This document shows, in pieces, positions 44,765 to 52,410 of a stretch of 52,410 nucleotides of DNA. The notes under the pieces are model-generated. The model was not told the origin of the DNA. It worked only from the letters and a program-made list of their open reading frames with translations, and did no database searches. Each line of letters opens with the position of its first letter. Positions within the stretch are counted from its first letter, which is position 1. Position numbers and translations under genes: made by a program. Origin of the DNA: Pedosphaera sp. (GTDB taxonomy: Bacteria > Verrucomicrobiota > Verrucomicrobiia > Limisphaerales > Pedosphaeraceae); assembly GCA_028293325.1 (NCBI GenBank), contig JAQGPA010000135.1, positions 1-52,410 of the forward strand, given 5' to 3'.

Positions 44765-45325
44765 ATGAACAAAAACCGAATCAAATTACTGAAGACTCCC
44801 GCCATTCCCACCCGCGAGCAGGTCGAACAATTCGTCCTCGAAATCGCCACGGCGGAAAATAAACGTCGCAGCCTCCAGGCCGCGCGCGATGCCGCCATCC
44901 TCACACTCGACGAAATCTACGCGCCCGAGTTCGCGGGCATCAATGACATCGTCAATCCGCGCACCGCCGCTGTTCAAGCCTGGGCCGAAGCCAATCCCGC
45001 CGAGTTCGCCCGGCGCAAAACCGTTTCGTTTACTGCCGGCGCCATCGGTTTCCGCACCGGCACGCCCAAGTTGAAACTCCTGGGCCGGCAAACCTTTGAG
45101 AAAATGTTGCTCGCCCTGCGCGGTCTGAGCTGGGGCGCGGCCTACATCCGCACGAAGGAGGAGATCAACAAGGAACAAATCATCGCCCATGTCGGCTCCC
45201 GCACGCTCGCCGACACCGAGTTGCTCAAGGCCGGTGCCGCCGTCGTCCAGGACGAAACCTTTTTCATCGAACCCAATCTCACCCACACCGAACCCCGCCA
45301 GATCGCCAAAGCCGAAGCCGCATGA
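44765..45325 (+). CDS. gam: Host-nuclease inhibitor Gam (Mu-like)
   Basis: 186 residues. Mu Gam family: the central KTVSFTAGAIGFRTGTPKLKLL and GLSWGAAYIRTKEEINKEQIIAH, and C-terminal DETFFIEPNL are typical. Gam binds DNA ends and blocks exonucleases. A long N-terminal helix (residues 15-50) is kept. It is placed where Mu has gam, after the transposition genes, here missing. It probably starts a rightward operon. Confidence 0.88.
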   Translation: MNKNRIKLLKTPAIPTREQVEQFVLEIATAENKRRSLQAARDAAILTLDEIYAPEFAGINDIVNPRTAAVQAWAEANPAEFARRKTVSFTAGAIGFRTGTPKLKLLGRQTFEKMLLALRGLSWGAAYIRTKEEINKEQIIAHVGSRTLADTELLKAGAAVVQDETFFIEPNLTHTEPRQIAKAEAA

Positions 45326-45361
45326 ACTCTGAACCTGAAAACCCGCGCTGAAAACTTCCGT

Positions 45362-45402
45362 CTCCCTCTTCCCGCATGCGGGAAGAGGGTACGGGGTGAG
45401 GG
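45362..45402. repeat. CCCTCT...AGAGGG hairpin repeat, copy 2
   Basis: Includes a perfect 26-bp palindrome at 45364-45389 centred on CCCGCATGCGGG, followed by CGGGGTGAGGG. Confidence 0.75.
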
Positions 45403-45419
45403 ATCCAACTCATTCACCC

Positions 45420-45749
45420 ATGCTTCAACAAATTCCAAAACCCGAGCCTGGAACTCTGAACTCATCATTCCAGATTCACACCTATCCCTTCGGCGGCGAC
45501 TGGCGCTGGCACGTGCTGGTGGATGGTCACGGCTACGCACACGGTCACGCCACCACCAAAGCCGCCGCCCGCACCTGCGCCCAAGCCTACCTCCAGCGCA
45601 AATGCCGCACCTGCGGTTGCACCCTGTCCCACGCCTGCCCCGGCGGCTGCTACTGGATCGAACCCAACCTCTGCAGCAAATGCGATCCCTCGATATCGTG
45701 CTCGTCCTCGTCGTCGTCCTCGCCTGCTCCGGATCTTACACCTAGTTAA
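45420..45749 (+). CDS. Phage zinc-ribbon protein
   Basis: 109 residues. A small domain (QIHTYPFGGDWRWHVLVDGHG) then a cysteine cluster CRTCGCTLSHACPGGCYW...LCSKC, a zinc-binding pattern common in prophage early proteins. The C-terminus is a serine run from a TCG/TCC tract (45700-45723), and the N-terminus derives from a GAACTCTGAACTC tract (45441-45463), so both ends are made of simple repeats. Start uncertain: GTG 45396 is also in frame. Confidence 0.65.
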   Translation: MLQQIPKPEPGTLNSSFQIHTYPFGGDWRWHVLVDGHGYAHGHATTKAAARTCAQAYLQRKCRTCGCTLSHACPGGCYWIEPNLCSKCDPSISCSSSSSSSPAPDLTPS

Positions 45750-45766
45750 CCCATAAGCCTCCCGCC

Positions 45767-46249
45767 ATGAACAAACCCCCGCGCAAAAATCGCCCGCCCC
45801 CTACCCGGTTCCGGATGGAATGGCCAAAAGGTGAGTCGTACCAATCCCGCGCCAACGCTTCCAAGTATAAAGTCCATCCGTCCGCCTGCTCCGCCGCCGC
45901 GTCCCTGAATAATTTTCCCGCGCGCAAAGATTTTCCCCATGATAAACAACCATCGCTGACACTCGCCGCCCTTAAACGGCGTCGCGGCAAAGTTTACGTC
46001 ATCTACGCCGAACAAACCACCGCCGCCGACGGCACCATCATCATCAGACCGTTGCGCAAGGTTATGCCCGGTGCGGACATGACCGTGCCCGAAGCCGCCC
46101 GCGCCCTGCGCCGCCACGCCCGCACCATCCAACGCATGTGCGACATGGGTTATTTCAAAGGCGCCTACAAGCCCGGCCGCGGACCCCAGGCCCATTGGCT
46201 CATCCCCCGCGCCGAAGTCCTCGAACGCTTCACCCCTCCCGCGGATTAG
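45767..46249 (+). CDS. Helix-turn-helix DNA-binding protein (excisionase type)
   Basis: 160 residues. The C-terminal 55 residues are an HTH_17/MerR-like domain: MTVPEAARALRRHARTIQRMCDMGYFKGAYKPGRGPQAHWLIPR has the helix-turn-helix and the wing. The N-terminal 100 residues are basic and unrecognised. It may regulate middle genes of the prophage. Confidence 0.7.
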   Translation: MNKPPRKNRPPPTRFRMEWPKGESYQSRANASKYKVHPSACSAAASLNNFPARKDFPHDKQPSLTLAALKRRRGKVYVIYAEQTTAADGTIIIRPLRKVMPGADMTVPEAARALRRHARTIQRMCDMGYFKGAYKPGRGPQAHWLIPRAEVLERFTPPAD

Positions 46250-46387
46250 AAAGTAAAATGCAATTGCTCCGATGCTTTGAGAGCAATTAGCTTCGTCCGT
46301 CTGCCAACACATCGCCGGAAAGTGCTTGCATCCGCAACCCGGCGAGGCTTCTCTTTGACGGGTTCAGCCGCACTGCAGTAATCCATA

Positions 46388-46870
46388 ATGCCATACATCC
46401 TTTCAGCGCAGAGAGACCAAGATGTTAACGCAGCCTTTCGGCGCTATCGGGAGTACCTCGCCGCCCCGGAACGCCCCCTGCCGCGCGGCGCATATTCACT
46501 CGCCGCTTCGGATTGGTATTTCGACCCGCGCGACCATCGCTGCCTGCACGAGGCCTGGCTGGAGAGCGTCACCATTTCCGAACCCGCCGCGGGCGAACGT
46601 GACCAGGACCGCGGCACCACCATTAGCGTGCGGTTGCTGGGCGCGCACCAAAATGGCACCATCGAACTTTTCTATCCCCACGTTTTCAGCTATTCCCTGG
46701 CCAGCCCGTCCTGTACCCGCGGCCTGGGCGATTGGCGTTACGACGAGTTCCGCGTCTCCACGAACGGCCGCTTGATTCACGAGATCGAGTGGGCCGGTTT
46801 TCCTTATGACAAAGGCTCGCACTGGATCATCGAAGCCTCCGATGTGGAATTTCATTGGTGGCCAAAGTGA
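46388..46870 (+). CDS. Protein of unknown function in the prophage
   Basis: 160 residues, no recognised domain. Mixed alpha/beta with many aromatics at the C-terminus (GDWRYDEFRVSTNGRLIHEIEWAG, SDVEFHWWPK). No signal peptide. It and the next gene are not typical of phage modules and could be cargo. Confidence 0.55.
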   Translation: MPYILSAQRDQDVNAAFRRYREYLAAPERPLPRGAYSLAASDWYFDPRDHRCLHEAWLESVTISEPAAGERDQDRGTTISVRLLGAHQNGTIELFYPHVFSYSLASPSCTRGLGDWRYDEFRVSTNGRLIHEIEWAGFPYDKGSHWIIEASDVEFHWWPK

Positions 46871-46940
46871 CACCGCGAAAGCGTCGTCCAGAATGGAATT
46901 GTCGGCTGGGATGTGAAAAGGCGGATTGACAAATGAGGCG

Positions 46941-47306
46941 ATGAGCAAACATTTGCCAATCATTACCGGTTTAATTTGGATCGCCGCCTCCATCTGCTTC
47001 TTCGCGCATTCAATGCTCGCTGGCGGTGCGGCCATCACCGGCAAAGTAGTGGCGGGACAATACTACTTGGGCATGCACGGCAACTTCGTCGGCGTTTCCC
47101 GTGGTGCCTATATTCTCTCCGCAGTATTAAGTGCGGCTTTTGGCTTGAGCCTCCCACTGTTCAGTTGGGTGATGGCGCGGCAGAAATCGCAGCAGCCAAC
47201 ATTCAGCCGGCTACTTTGGCTGGGGCCTCTATTCTCAACGCTCGCCGGACTTTCATTCTGTTATCTCTCTCTGCAATGCATCGTGAGAGCTCTCTTCGGC
47301 GCATAA
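46941..47306 (+). CDS. Small membrane protein in the prophage
   Basis: 121 residues with about three membrane helices (residues 4-24, 50-72, 90-112). Start is ATG 46941; TTG 46926 in frame is possible. No family recognised. Could be a holin-like or cargo protein; its distance from the lysis-like genes makes cargo more likely. Confidence 0.5.
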   Translation: MSKHLPIITGLIWIAASICFFAHSMLAGGAAITGKVVAGQYYLGMHGNFVGVSRGAYILSAVLSAAFGLSLPLFSWVMARQKSQQPTFSRLLWLGPLFSTLAGLSFCYLSLQCIVRALFGA

Positions 47307-47538
47307 TACCTCCCCGCCTTCGATCAAAACGCTCGACCCCGCGCTGAAGCCAGTGCCGACAACGCCCCCGCTAATAATCTTCCCGCCAGTCTCTTCTTCA
47401 ACGCGCAAGACCACTTGAGCGAATTCCGCTAATTTCCCTCTCTCGCCGCGCAAAAAAAAGCAGCCTTTTTTCATTTCGCACGTATGGCATGTGCGTTTTG
47501 ACCAATGACAGCAGGGCTTTTCTCTGTTTTTTGACCCC

Positions 47539-47573
47539 AAAAAGCTGAGCGACACGAGCGACACGAGCGACAT
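47539..47573. repeat. GTGTCGCTC tandem (family E) copy 2
   Basis: Reverse of the repeat at 30690-30724, including AAAAAGCTGAGC. Confidence 0.7.
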
Positions 47574-47686
47574 CCAGCCCCCCACCCGTTGTGCTCAACT
47601 GTCACCCGATGAAACGCTCATCTAGCGGTTTCCTCGGTGCGACAACTCAGCCGCTCCGCAGAAATCAGAAAAATAAAAATCAGCTT

Positions 47687-48058
47687 ATGAAAAAAATGAT
47701 ACCCGCTGCTCTCGCCCTGTCGGCCTCGCTTCTCCTCACCGGTTGCGCCTCGGAAGCCATCAAGGCCGGTGACATCATCTCCATCACCCAACGCACGTTC
47801 GGCATCAAGGTTGGCCAGGCTCCTGCCAACGGCAGTCCCGAAGTCACGCTCGGTCTCATCGCCACCACCGTGCAGTTCACTCCCACCAGCACCAACGGCC
47901 CCGTGTTCGCCCCCAATTACGCCAACACCTTCAAGATCGGGCAGAGCGCGGTCCCGTTCTCGTTTGACGTGGATGAAACCATTGCCTCGGGCAACATCCA
48001 AACCGGCGCAGGCAGCAACACCACCTCCATCGCCATCATCCCCGGACTCTCTCACTAA
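47687..48058 (+). CDS. Small prophage lipoprotein
   Basis: 123 residues with a canonical lipobox LLTGC at residues 16-20. The mature part (ITQRTFGIKVGQAP, VTLGLIATTVQFTPTS) is beta-rich and Thr/Ser-rich at its end. No family recognised. Lipoproteins beside phage lysis genes can be outer spanins or superinfection-exclusion factors; this one is not proline-rich as spanins are. Confidence 0.65.
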   Translation: MKKMIPAALALSASLLLTGCASEAIKAGDIISITQRTFGIKVGQAPANGSPEVTLGLIATTVQFTPTSTNGPVFAPNYANTFKIGQSAVPFSFDVDETIASGNIQTGAGSNTTSIAIIPGLSH

Positions 48059-48085
48059 CTCCGCGCCTCCGCGCCTCCGCGGTAA
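48059..48085. repeat. CTCCGCGC repeat (family I) copy 2
   Basis: Three CTCCGCG units then GTAA, as at 38353-38380. Confidence 0.6.
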
Positions 48086-48123
48086 ATCCCAAAACCCTGA
48101 ACCCCAAACACCAAACCCTGCAC

Positions 48124-48894
48124 ATGTATTCATTGGACACAACGAAATTAGGCTTCAGCCTCGCCAACGCCCGCGCCCTCGCGCTCGCCTCGCGCCTCGC
48201 CTACACGGAGCTGCCCACCGTCACCGGCCGCGGCACCGACACCCAGGTCCTCATCACCGAACTCGATAACGCCATCGTCATTGCCTTTCGCGGCACGACG
48301 AACCTGCGCGACTTCGTCACCGATGCCCAGGCGTGGCGCGAGAACCTTGCCGACTGCCAAATCCACTGTGGCTTCCTCGCCGCATGGAAAAGTGTCATGG
48401 ACGGAATTGCCGCCCAACTCGTCACACTGCCGCCAAAACCGCTCTTCATCACCGGTCATTCCCTGGGCGGTGCGCTCGCGGTGCTTTGCGCCAATGTCCT
48501 GGCCGGTCGCGTGCATTCCGTTTACACCTTCGGCCAACCCCGTGTCGGCAATGCCGATTTCGCCAACCGCAGTCGCGCTCTTTTATCCGGCCGCCATTTC
48601 CGCATCGTGAATGCCAACGACATCGTTCCACGCCTCCCCGGCGCGCTCATCGGTTACCGCCATTCCGGCGAACAAATTTTCCTCGACGCCCTTGGTCGCC
48701 TCGAACAAAACGCCGCGCTCTGGCTCATGGCCGTTTCTGACGCCTTCGGCCTCTGGGAGGAATGGAACAAAAGCAAACGCATCGCCCTCCTCGCCGATCA
48801 CCACATCGACCGCTACATCACCGCGCTTAGCGAATCGTCCTCGTCGTCCTCCTCGTCCTCGTCGTCGCTCACCCTCAACCCCAAACTCAAATGA
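48124..48894 (+). CDS. Class 3 lipase in the prophage
   Basis: 256 residues. Alpha/beta hydrolase of the class 3 lipase family: IVIAFRGTTNLRDFVTDAQ, CQIHCGFLAAWKSV, nucleophile GHSLGGALAVL, aspartate in VNANDIVPRLP, and a histidine in HHIDRYI. No signal peptide. It ends in a run of about 11 serines encoded by a TCG/TCC tract. It lies before a membrane protein with ATGA overlap and just before the terminase, where Mu-like phages carry lysis genes, so a lysis or membrane-remodelling role is possible. Confidence 0.85.
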   Translation: MYSLDTTKLGFSLANARALALASRLAYTELPTVTGRGTDTQVLITELDNAIVIAFRGTTNLRDFVTDAQAWRENLADCQIHCGFLAAWKSVMDGIAAQLVTLPPKPLFITGHSLGGALAVLCANVLAGRVHSVYTFGQPRVGNADFANRSRALLSGRHFRIVNANDIVPRLPGALIGYRHSGEQIFLDALGRLEQNAALWLMAVSDAFGLWEEWNKSKRIALLADHHIDRYITALSESSSSSSSSSSSLTLNPKLK

Positions 48895-49340
48895 TCCTCT
48901 CACAACTCGCCCCCGACATGACCAAGGGTCTCGCCGCCTGGCTCGTTTCCGCCGGCGCCGTCCTCTGGATTTTCAACGAAGGCCGCAAAGCCTTCAAACG
49001 CAAATCCGCCTACCCGCCCAACGAGCAATTGGAAATCTCCCACAACCTCCTCACCCGCCGCGTCGATGGCCTCGACCTCCACGTCTCCGCCCTCCGCCAG
49101 GAACTTGAAAAAGACCGTCGCGACAACGAAATCCACGCCTCTCAGCGTTCCCGCACCATCTTCTCCCAGATCGACAAAACCCGCCTGGAAATCAAGGGTG
49201 ACATGCAGAAGCAAGGTGACGAGATTCGCGAAATCGCCGTTTCCTGCGGTGAGATGAGTGTTGCCAACAATCTCCAGAACCAGCGCCTCGCCCAAATCGA
49301 AGCCAAACTCGACCGCCTCATCGAAAGGAAGTCCCCCTAA
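48891..49340 (+). CDS. Phage membrane coiled-coil protein (DUF2730-like)
   Basis: 149 residues. One membrane helix near the N-terminus (residues 11-27: KGLAAWLVSAGAVLWIF), then a coiled coil of about 90 residues (LRQELEKDRRDNEIHASQ, IEAKLDRLIE). Layout matches small Mu-like proteins of the DUF2730 type upstream of the terminase. Could be a spanin or holin component. Overlaps the lipase stop by 4 bases. Confidence 0.6.
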   Translation: MILSQLAPDMTKGLAAWLVSAGAVLWIFNEGRKAFKRKSAYPPNEQLEISHNLLTRRVDGLDLHVSALRQELEKDRRDNEIHASQRSRTIFSQIDKTRLEIKGDMQKQGDEIREIAVSCGEMSVANNLQNQRLAQIEAKLDRLIERKSP

Positions 49341-49373
49341 CTCACGCAACCCCGCGTCTCTGAACCGCCGCCA

Positions 49374-50864
49374 TTGCATCTCGTGAAACTCAAATCAATC
49401 CATCCAAAGTGCCCGTCGCGTCAGAAGGTCAAACGCGCCTTGCCGAACATCCATGTTCCCATCCTGCCCCGGGACACCTTGTTCCAATATCAGCGCGCCT
49501 GGGCCAATGACCCCGCCCCTTTCAAATTCGGCTTGATGGCGCGTCAGGTCGGGAAGGATTTCAGTTCCGGCGCCGAGGGTGTGCGCGATTGCTATGCCGT
49601 CGAAAAGGCCGGTGGCAAAACCACCTGGATCATTGCCGCGCCCTCCGAACGCCAGTCGCTTGAAGCGCTGGAAAAATGGAAGGAATGGACCAAAATCCTG
49701 AAGTTCTCCATCGCCGACATCGAGGAGGAGCGCTCGGACGCGCGCAACAGCCAATCCCTGCTCAAATCCAACTCCATTATTTTTCCGGGCGGCAGCCGCA
49801 TCATGGCCGTGCCCGGCCGGCCCGATACCGTCCGCGGTTACTCCGCCAATGTCCTCCTCACGGAATTTGCCTTCTTTGACAACCCGGACAAAACCTGGCG
49901 TGCCATCCTCCCGAGCATCACCAACCCGTTGCGCGGCGGCCCCAAGAAAATCCGACTCATCACCACCCCCAACGGCGTCGGCAACAAGACTCACGAACTC
50001 TGGAAAAAGAATTTCAACCAACCCGATTCCAAATGGAGCTGCCATTTCGTGAACATTCACGACGCCGTCCGTGATGGCTTGCCCATCAACGTCGAGGAGT
50101 TGCATGCCGGTATTGAAGATCCGGAAGGCTGGGCGCAGGAATACGAACTGAACTTTCTCGACCACGCCACTGTCCTGCTCCCGTACGAGATCATCATCCC
50201 CTGCGAGAATCCTCTGGCCACGGAAACAGCCCCGCCAGATTTCTGGTTCCCCACGTCCTCGTCGTCCACCTCGGTTCTCTTCGGCGGCATCGACTTCGCC
50301 CGCAAACACGACCTCACCGTTTGCTGGACTCTGGAACTCGTCGGCGGCGCATTTCGCATGACGCGGGAAGTCCTCACGTTGTCGAACATGCCCACGCCCG
50401 AACAACTCGTGATTCTGAGCACCCGCGTCCGTCGCATGCGCCGCGCCTGCCTGGATTACACCGGCAACGGCGCCGGCCTCGGTGATTATCTCGTCAAGGA
50501 ATTCGGCGAATACGATCCCGACCGGCATCTCTTTGGGAAGGTCGAGCTCTGCCATTTCACAAACCCGCTCAAGACCGACATCTTCCCCAAGACCCGGATG
50601 GAGTTTGAGCGCAAGCTCGTGGGCATCCCCGTCAGTCGCGTCATTCGCGAAGATCTTCACTCCATCCACCGCGTCGCCCTGGCCGGGGGCGGCGTCTCCT
50701 ACCGAGCAGCCCACTCCGCGAACGGCCATGCGGACCGCTGCACCGCCCTCGCCCTGGCCATTCGCGCCACGGCCACGGGCGGTGCAGTCTTCGCTTATCA
50801 ATCTTTGAAACGCGCCAACCGCAACCGCGCCGCATCGCGCGGCCAGAAAGACTCACTCGCATGA
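49374..50864 (+). CDS. Terminase large subunit (Mu gp28-like)
   Basis: 496 residues. Packages DNA into proheads. Order: ATPase (MARQVGKDFSS as Walker A, NVLLTEFAFF as Walker B, coupling segment LITTPNG), then RNase H-type nuclease with acids in GGIDFARKHD, ACLDYTGNG and NGHADRCTAL. The residue after the Walker A lysine is Asp instead of Ser/Thr, and the first Walker B acid is Thr. Between the domains is a serine run (residues about 293-297) from a TCG/TCC tract. Start TTG 49374 or GTG 49383. Confidence 0.85.
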   Translation: MHLVKLKSIHPKCPSRQKVKRALPNIHVPILPRDTLFQYQRAWANDPAPFKFGLMARQVGKDFSSGAEGVRDCYAVEKAGGKTTWIIAAPSERQSLEALEKWKEWTKILKFSIADIEEERSDARNSQSLLKSNSIIFPGGSRIMAVPGRPDTVRGYSANVLLTEFAFFDNPDKTWRAILPSITNPLRGGPKKIRLITTPNGVGNKTHELWKKNFNQPDSKWSCHFVNIHDAVRDGLPINVEELHAGIEDPEGWAQEYELNFLDHATVLLPYEIIIPCENPLATETAPPDFWFPTSSSSTSVLFGGIDFARKHDLTVCWTLELVGGAFRMTREVLTLSNMPTPEQLVILSTRVRRMRRACLDYTGNGAGLGDYLVKEFGEYDPDRHLFGKVELCHFTNPLKTDIFPKTRMEFERKLVGIPVSRVIREDLHSIHRVALAGGGVSYRAAHSANGHADRCTALALAIRATATGGAVFAYQSLKRANRNRAASRGQKDSLA

Positions 50865-52102
50865 CCACCCAATCAAAAACCCCACTCCCCGCCGCCGCCG
50901 CGGACACCTCACCCGAGCGCATCCAAATGTCCCTCCGCCTGCGGTTCAATCCCATCCGCAACCTCACGCCGGATCAACTCACCCAACAGTTGGAATCCTT
51001 TCGCCTCGGCTTCTTCCGCAACATCGCCCTGACCTGGGACGCCATGGAACGCCGCGACTCGCGGCTCGCCACTGTCGCGCCCAAGCGCAAAAAATCCGTC
51101 GCCCGCCACGGCTGGGACATTTTAACCACGGAGAATTCACCGGCGGCCGAACAGCAAAAACAAGCGCTCGAATATTTCTACAACAATTTGACCGCCACCA
51201 CCGCGCTTGAGCCGAATGAATCCGGCGGTCTCTCGCTCCTCATGCGCCAGATGATGGATGCCGTTGGCAAGCGTTACGCCGTCCACGAAATCGTCTGGCA
51301 GCCCGGCCCGCAAGGTCTCACCGCCAAATTTATTTTCTGCCCGTTGTGGTGGTTCGAGGGCACCCAGGGCCGGCTCCGTTTCCTGCTCAACGAAATGTCC
51401 CTCTTCGGTCAGCCGATGGAACCATGGGGCTGGCTCGTCACCGTGGGCGACGGCATCATGGAAGCCTGCTCCGTCGCCTATGTCTTCAAGCATCTGCCGT
51501 TAAAAGATTGGCTCGGCTACTCGGAAAAATTCGGGTTCCCCGGTTTGCTCGGCAAGACCGATGCCGCCAAGGATTCCCCGGAATGGGAAGCCATGGTGGA
51601 AGCGCTCGGAAATTTCTCCAACGATTGGGCCGCCGTCATGGGCCGCAGTTCCGAAATCCAATTCGTCGAACTCAAAAACACCGGCGCCACCCCGTTCCAG
51701 CCGCTCGTCGATATGATGAATGAGGAGATGACCCGGCTTTGGCGCGGCGGCGATCTCGGCACTTCCAGCAAGGCCAACGCCATCGGCGCCACCCTGCAGG
51801 AGAACGAGGGCGACATCCTGGAACAGGACGACGCCCAACTCATCGGTGAAACCCTCACCGCCCAGGTCAGCCGCTTCGTGCTCCAATATTATTTCGGCGA
51901 CGCCCCACAACTCGCCTATCTCAAAATCCGCACCGCCGAGAAGCAGAACACCGATCAAGAGATCAAGGTCGACCAATTCCTCCTCAACTCCGGCGCACCC
52001 CTCGCCATCAAAGACACGCTCGAACGCTACAACCGCCCCCAACCCGACGCCGCCGAGTCCCTGTTGAAAGCACCCATTACTCCCACCACGAAAAATATAT
52101 GA
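50861..52102 (+). CDS. Mu gp29-like portal protein (DUF935)
   Basis: 413 residues. Forms the dodecameric portal. Family marks: RDSRLATVAPKRKKSVARHGWDI, YAVHEIVWQ, WFEGTQGRLRFL, GFPGLLGKTDA, and C-terminal ALNEEMTRLW-type helix with GGTLTSS-like GDLGTSSKANAIGATLQEN. ATG 50861 overlaps the terminase stop, and the stop overlaps the protease start, so the packaging genes are coupled. No Mu gp30/MuF head gene follows directly. Confidence 0.9.
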   Translation: MTTQSKTPLPAAAADTSPERIQMSLRLRFNPIRNLTPDQLTQQLESFRLGFFRNIALTWDAMERRDSRLATVAPKRKKSVARHGWDILTTENSPAAEQQKQALEYFYNNLTATTALEPNESGGLSLLMRQMMDAVGKRYAVHEIVWQPGPQGLTAKFIFCPLWWFEGTQGRLRFLLNEMSLFGQPMEPWGWLVTVGDGIMEACSVAYVFKHLPLKDWLGYSEKFGFPGLLGKTDAAKDSPEWEAMVEALGNFSNDWAAVMGRSSEIQFVELKNTGATPFQPLVDMMNEEMTRLWRGGDLGTSSKANAIGATLQENEGDILEQDDAQLIGETLTAQVSRFVLQYYFGDAPQLAYLKIRTAEKQNTDQEIKVDQFLLNSGAPLAIKDTLERYNRPQPDAAESLLKAPITPTTKNI

Positions 52103-52410
52103 AAACCAAACGCATCATATTTCCCACCACCGCCTCCCTCTCAATAATGGGTAGGAGACGACGTCAGGAGACTCAAACATTGTCTTCAGCGACATCAGAA
52201 TTTTTCAACTCTGAACCCGGAACTCCGAACTCTGAACTTATTGTTTTCGCCAACGAACTCTCCATCCAATCCGATGGCTGGGCGCAACTCGCCCCTTACG
52301 GCGATTTCCCCGGCCAGGGTTTTGTGCGGAACGCCGACGGCACCGTAACAAAGTTCGCCGCCGTGCAACGCATGGACCGTCCCGCCGCCGAAGCCATGGC
52401 TGCCAAATTC
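52099..52410 (+). CDS. Mu gpI-like prohead protease, partial
   Basis: The first 104 residues, cut by the window end. Positions 45-104 (LSIQSDGWAQLAPYGDFPG, FAAVQRMDRPAAEAM) match the start of Mu-like gpI protease-scaffold proteins, which process the prohead. The stretch before it contains EFFNSEPGTPNSEL, translated from a CTGAACTC word tract (52206-52238), so this N-terminus may be an addition. Start ATG 52099 overlaps the portal stop. Confidence 0.75.
   Translation, partial: MKTKRIIFPTTASLSIMGRRRRQETQTLSSATSEFFNSEPGTPNSELIVFANELSIQSDGWAQLAPYGDFPGQGFVRNADGTVTKFAAVQRMDRPAAEAMAAKF

Noticed and set aside
47398..47598. 66-residue frame with VARVARVA
   Set aside because: It is the translation of the GTGTCGCTC tandem and flanking repeat DNA, with no ribosome site.
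49395..50801. 468-residue open frame antisense to the terminase
   Set aside because: Same shadow effect; Gly/Ala/Val-rich with no motif.
1..52410. CRISPR arrays, tRNA and rRNA genes
   Set aside because: No regularly spaced direct repeats with unique spacers, and no tRNA cloverleaf arms or rRNA signatures were seen. The repeats present are dispersed.

Overview
The window looks like a chromosomal segment of a verrucomicrobial bacterium, probably of the Pedosphaera/Limisphaera kind. This is inferred from gene content: secreted S74-type adhesin, PQQ-like beta-propeller, CsbD, long-linker RpoD, several lone Rcp1-type response regulators, and dense families of short interspersed repeats. No rRNA, tRNA or CRISPR array was seen, so the taxonomy rests on style and not on a marker.

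Region 1 (1-9 kb): a Tat-exported bicupin oxalate decarboxylase, a secreted histidine phosphatase, a secreted unknown and a methyltransferase. Then comes the most interesting locus, a Kai-type clock-like operon: double-domain KaiC, two tandem KaiB paralogues and a PAS histidine kinase, with a response regulator diverging upstream and no kaiA. Stop/start overlaps join kaiC-kaiB1-kaiB2, and the kinase follows within 5 bases.

Region 2 (9-25.7 kb), mostly housekeeping: an 814-residue adhesin-like protein with YadA-like head repeats and a self-cleaving S74 C-terminus; rpoD with a visible promoter and terminator; a response regulator; signal peptidase I; isocitrate lyase diverging from a LysR regulator; a kamA-nth-lipoate ligase operon; an FmdB zinc ribbon; a GYF-like protein; and moaA after a coiled-coil membrane protein.

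Region 3 (25.7-42 kb): Lon-N domain protein, DUF1844 protein, parvulin and SerA. A looser stretch follows with a 59-residue CsbD protein, small membrane proteins, an Imm53 immunity gene broken by a stop codon, a putative polysaccharide lyase, a SurA-like protein, a PQQ propeller, a response regulator and a HEAT-repeat protein. At least nine families of short repeats lie between and sometimes inside genes. By eye the plus strand changes from G-rich to C-rich near 25 kb regardless of gene direction, as expected at a replication terminus or an inversion breakpoint.

Region 4 (42.2 kb to the right edge): the left part of a Mu-like prophage. It has an XRE repressor with a perfect inverted-repeat operator, a small early gene, Gam, a zinc-ribbon protein, an HTH protein, small unknowns, a lipoprotein, a class 3 lipase, a membrane coiled-coil protein, terminase large subunit, DUF935 portal, and the start of a gpI-type protease cut by the window end. 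No MuA/MuB transposase is present where it is expected. An intact 1,224-bp IS4-family element with 23-bp terminal repeats and an 11-bp target duplication sits there instead, inserted in a hairpin repeat.
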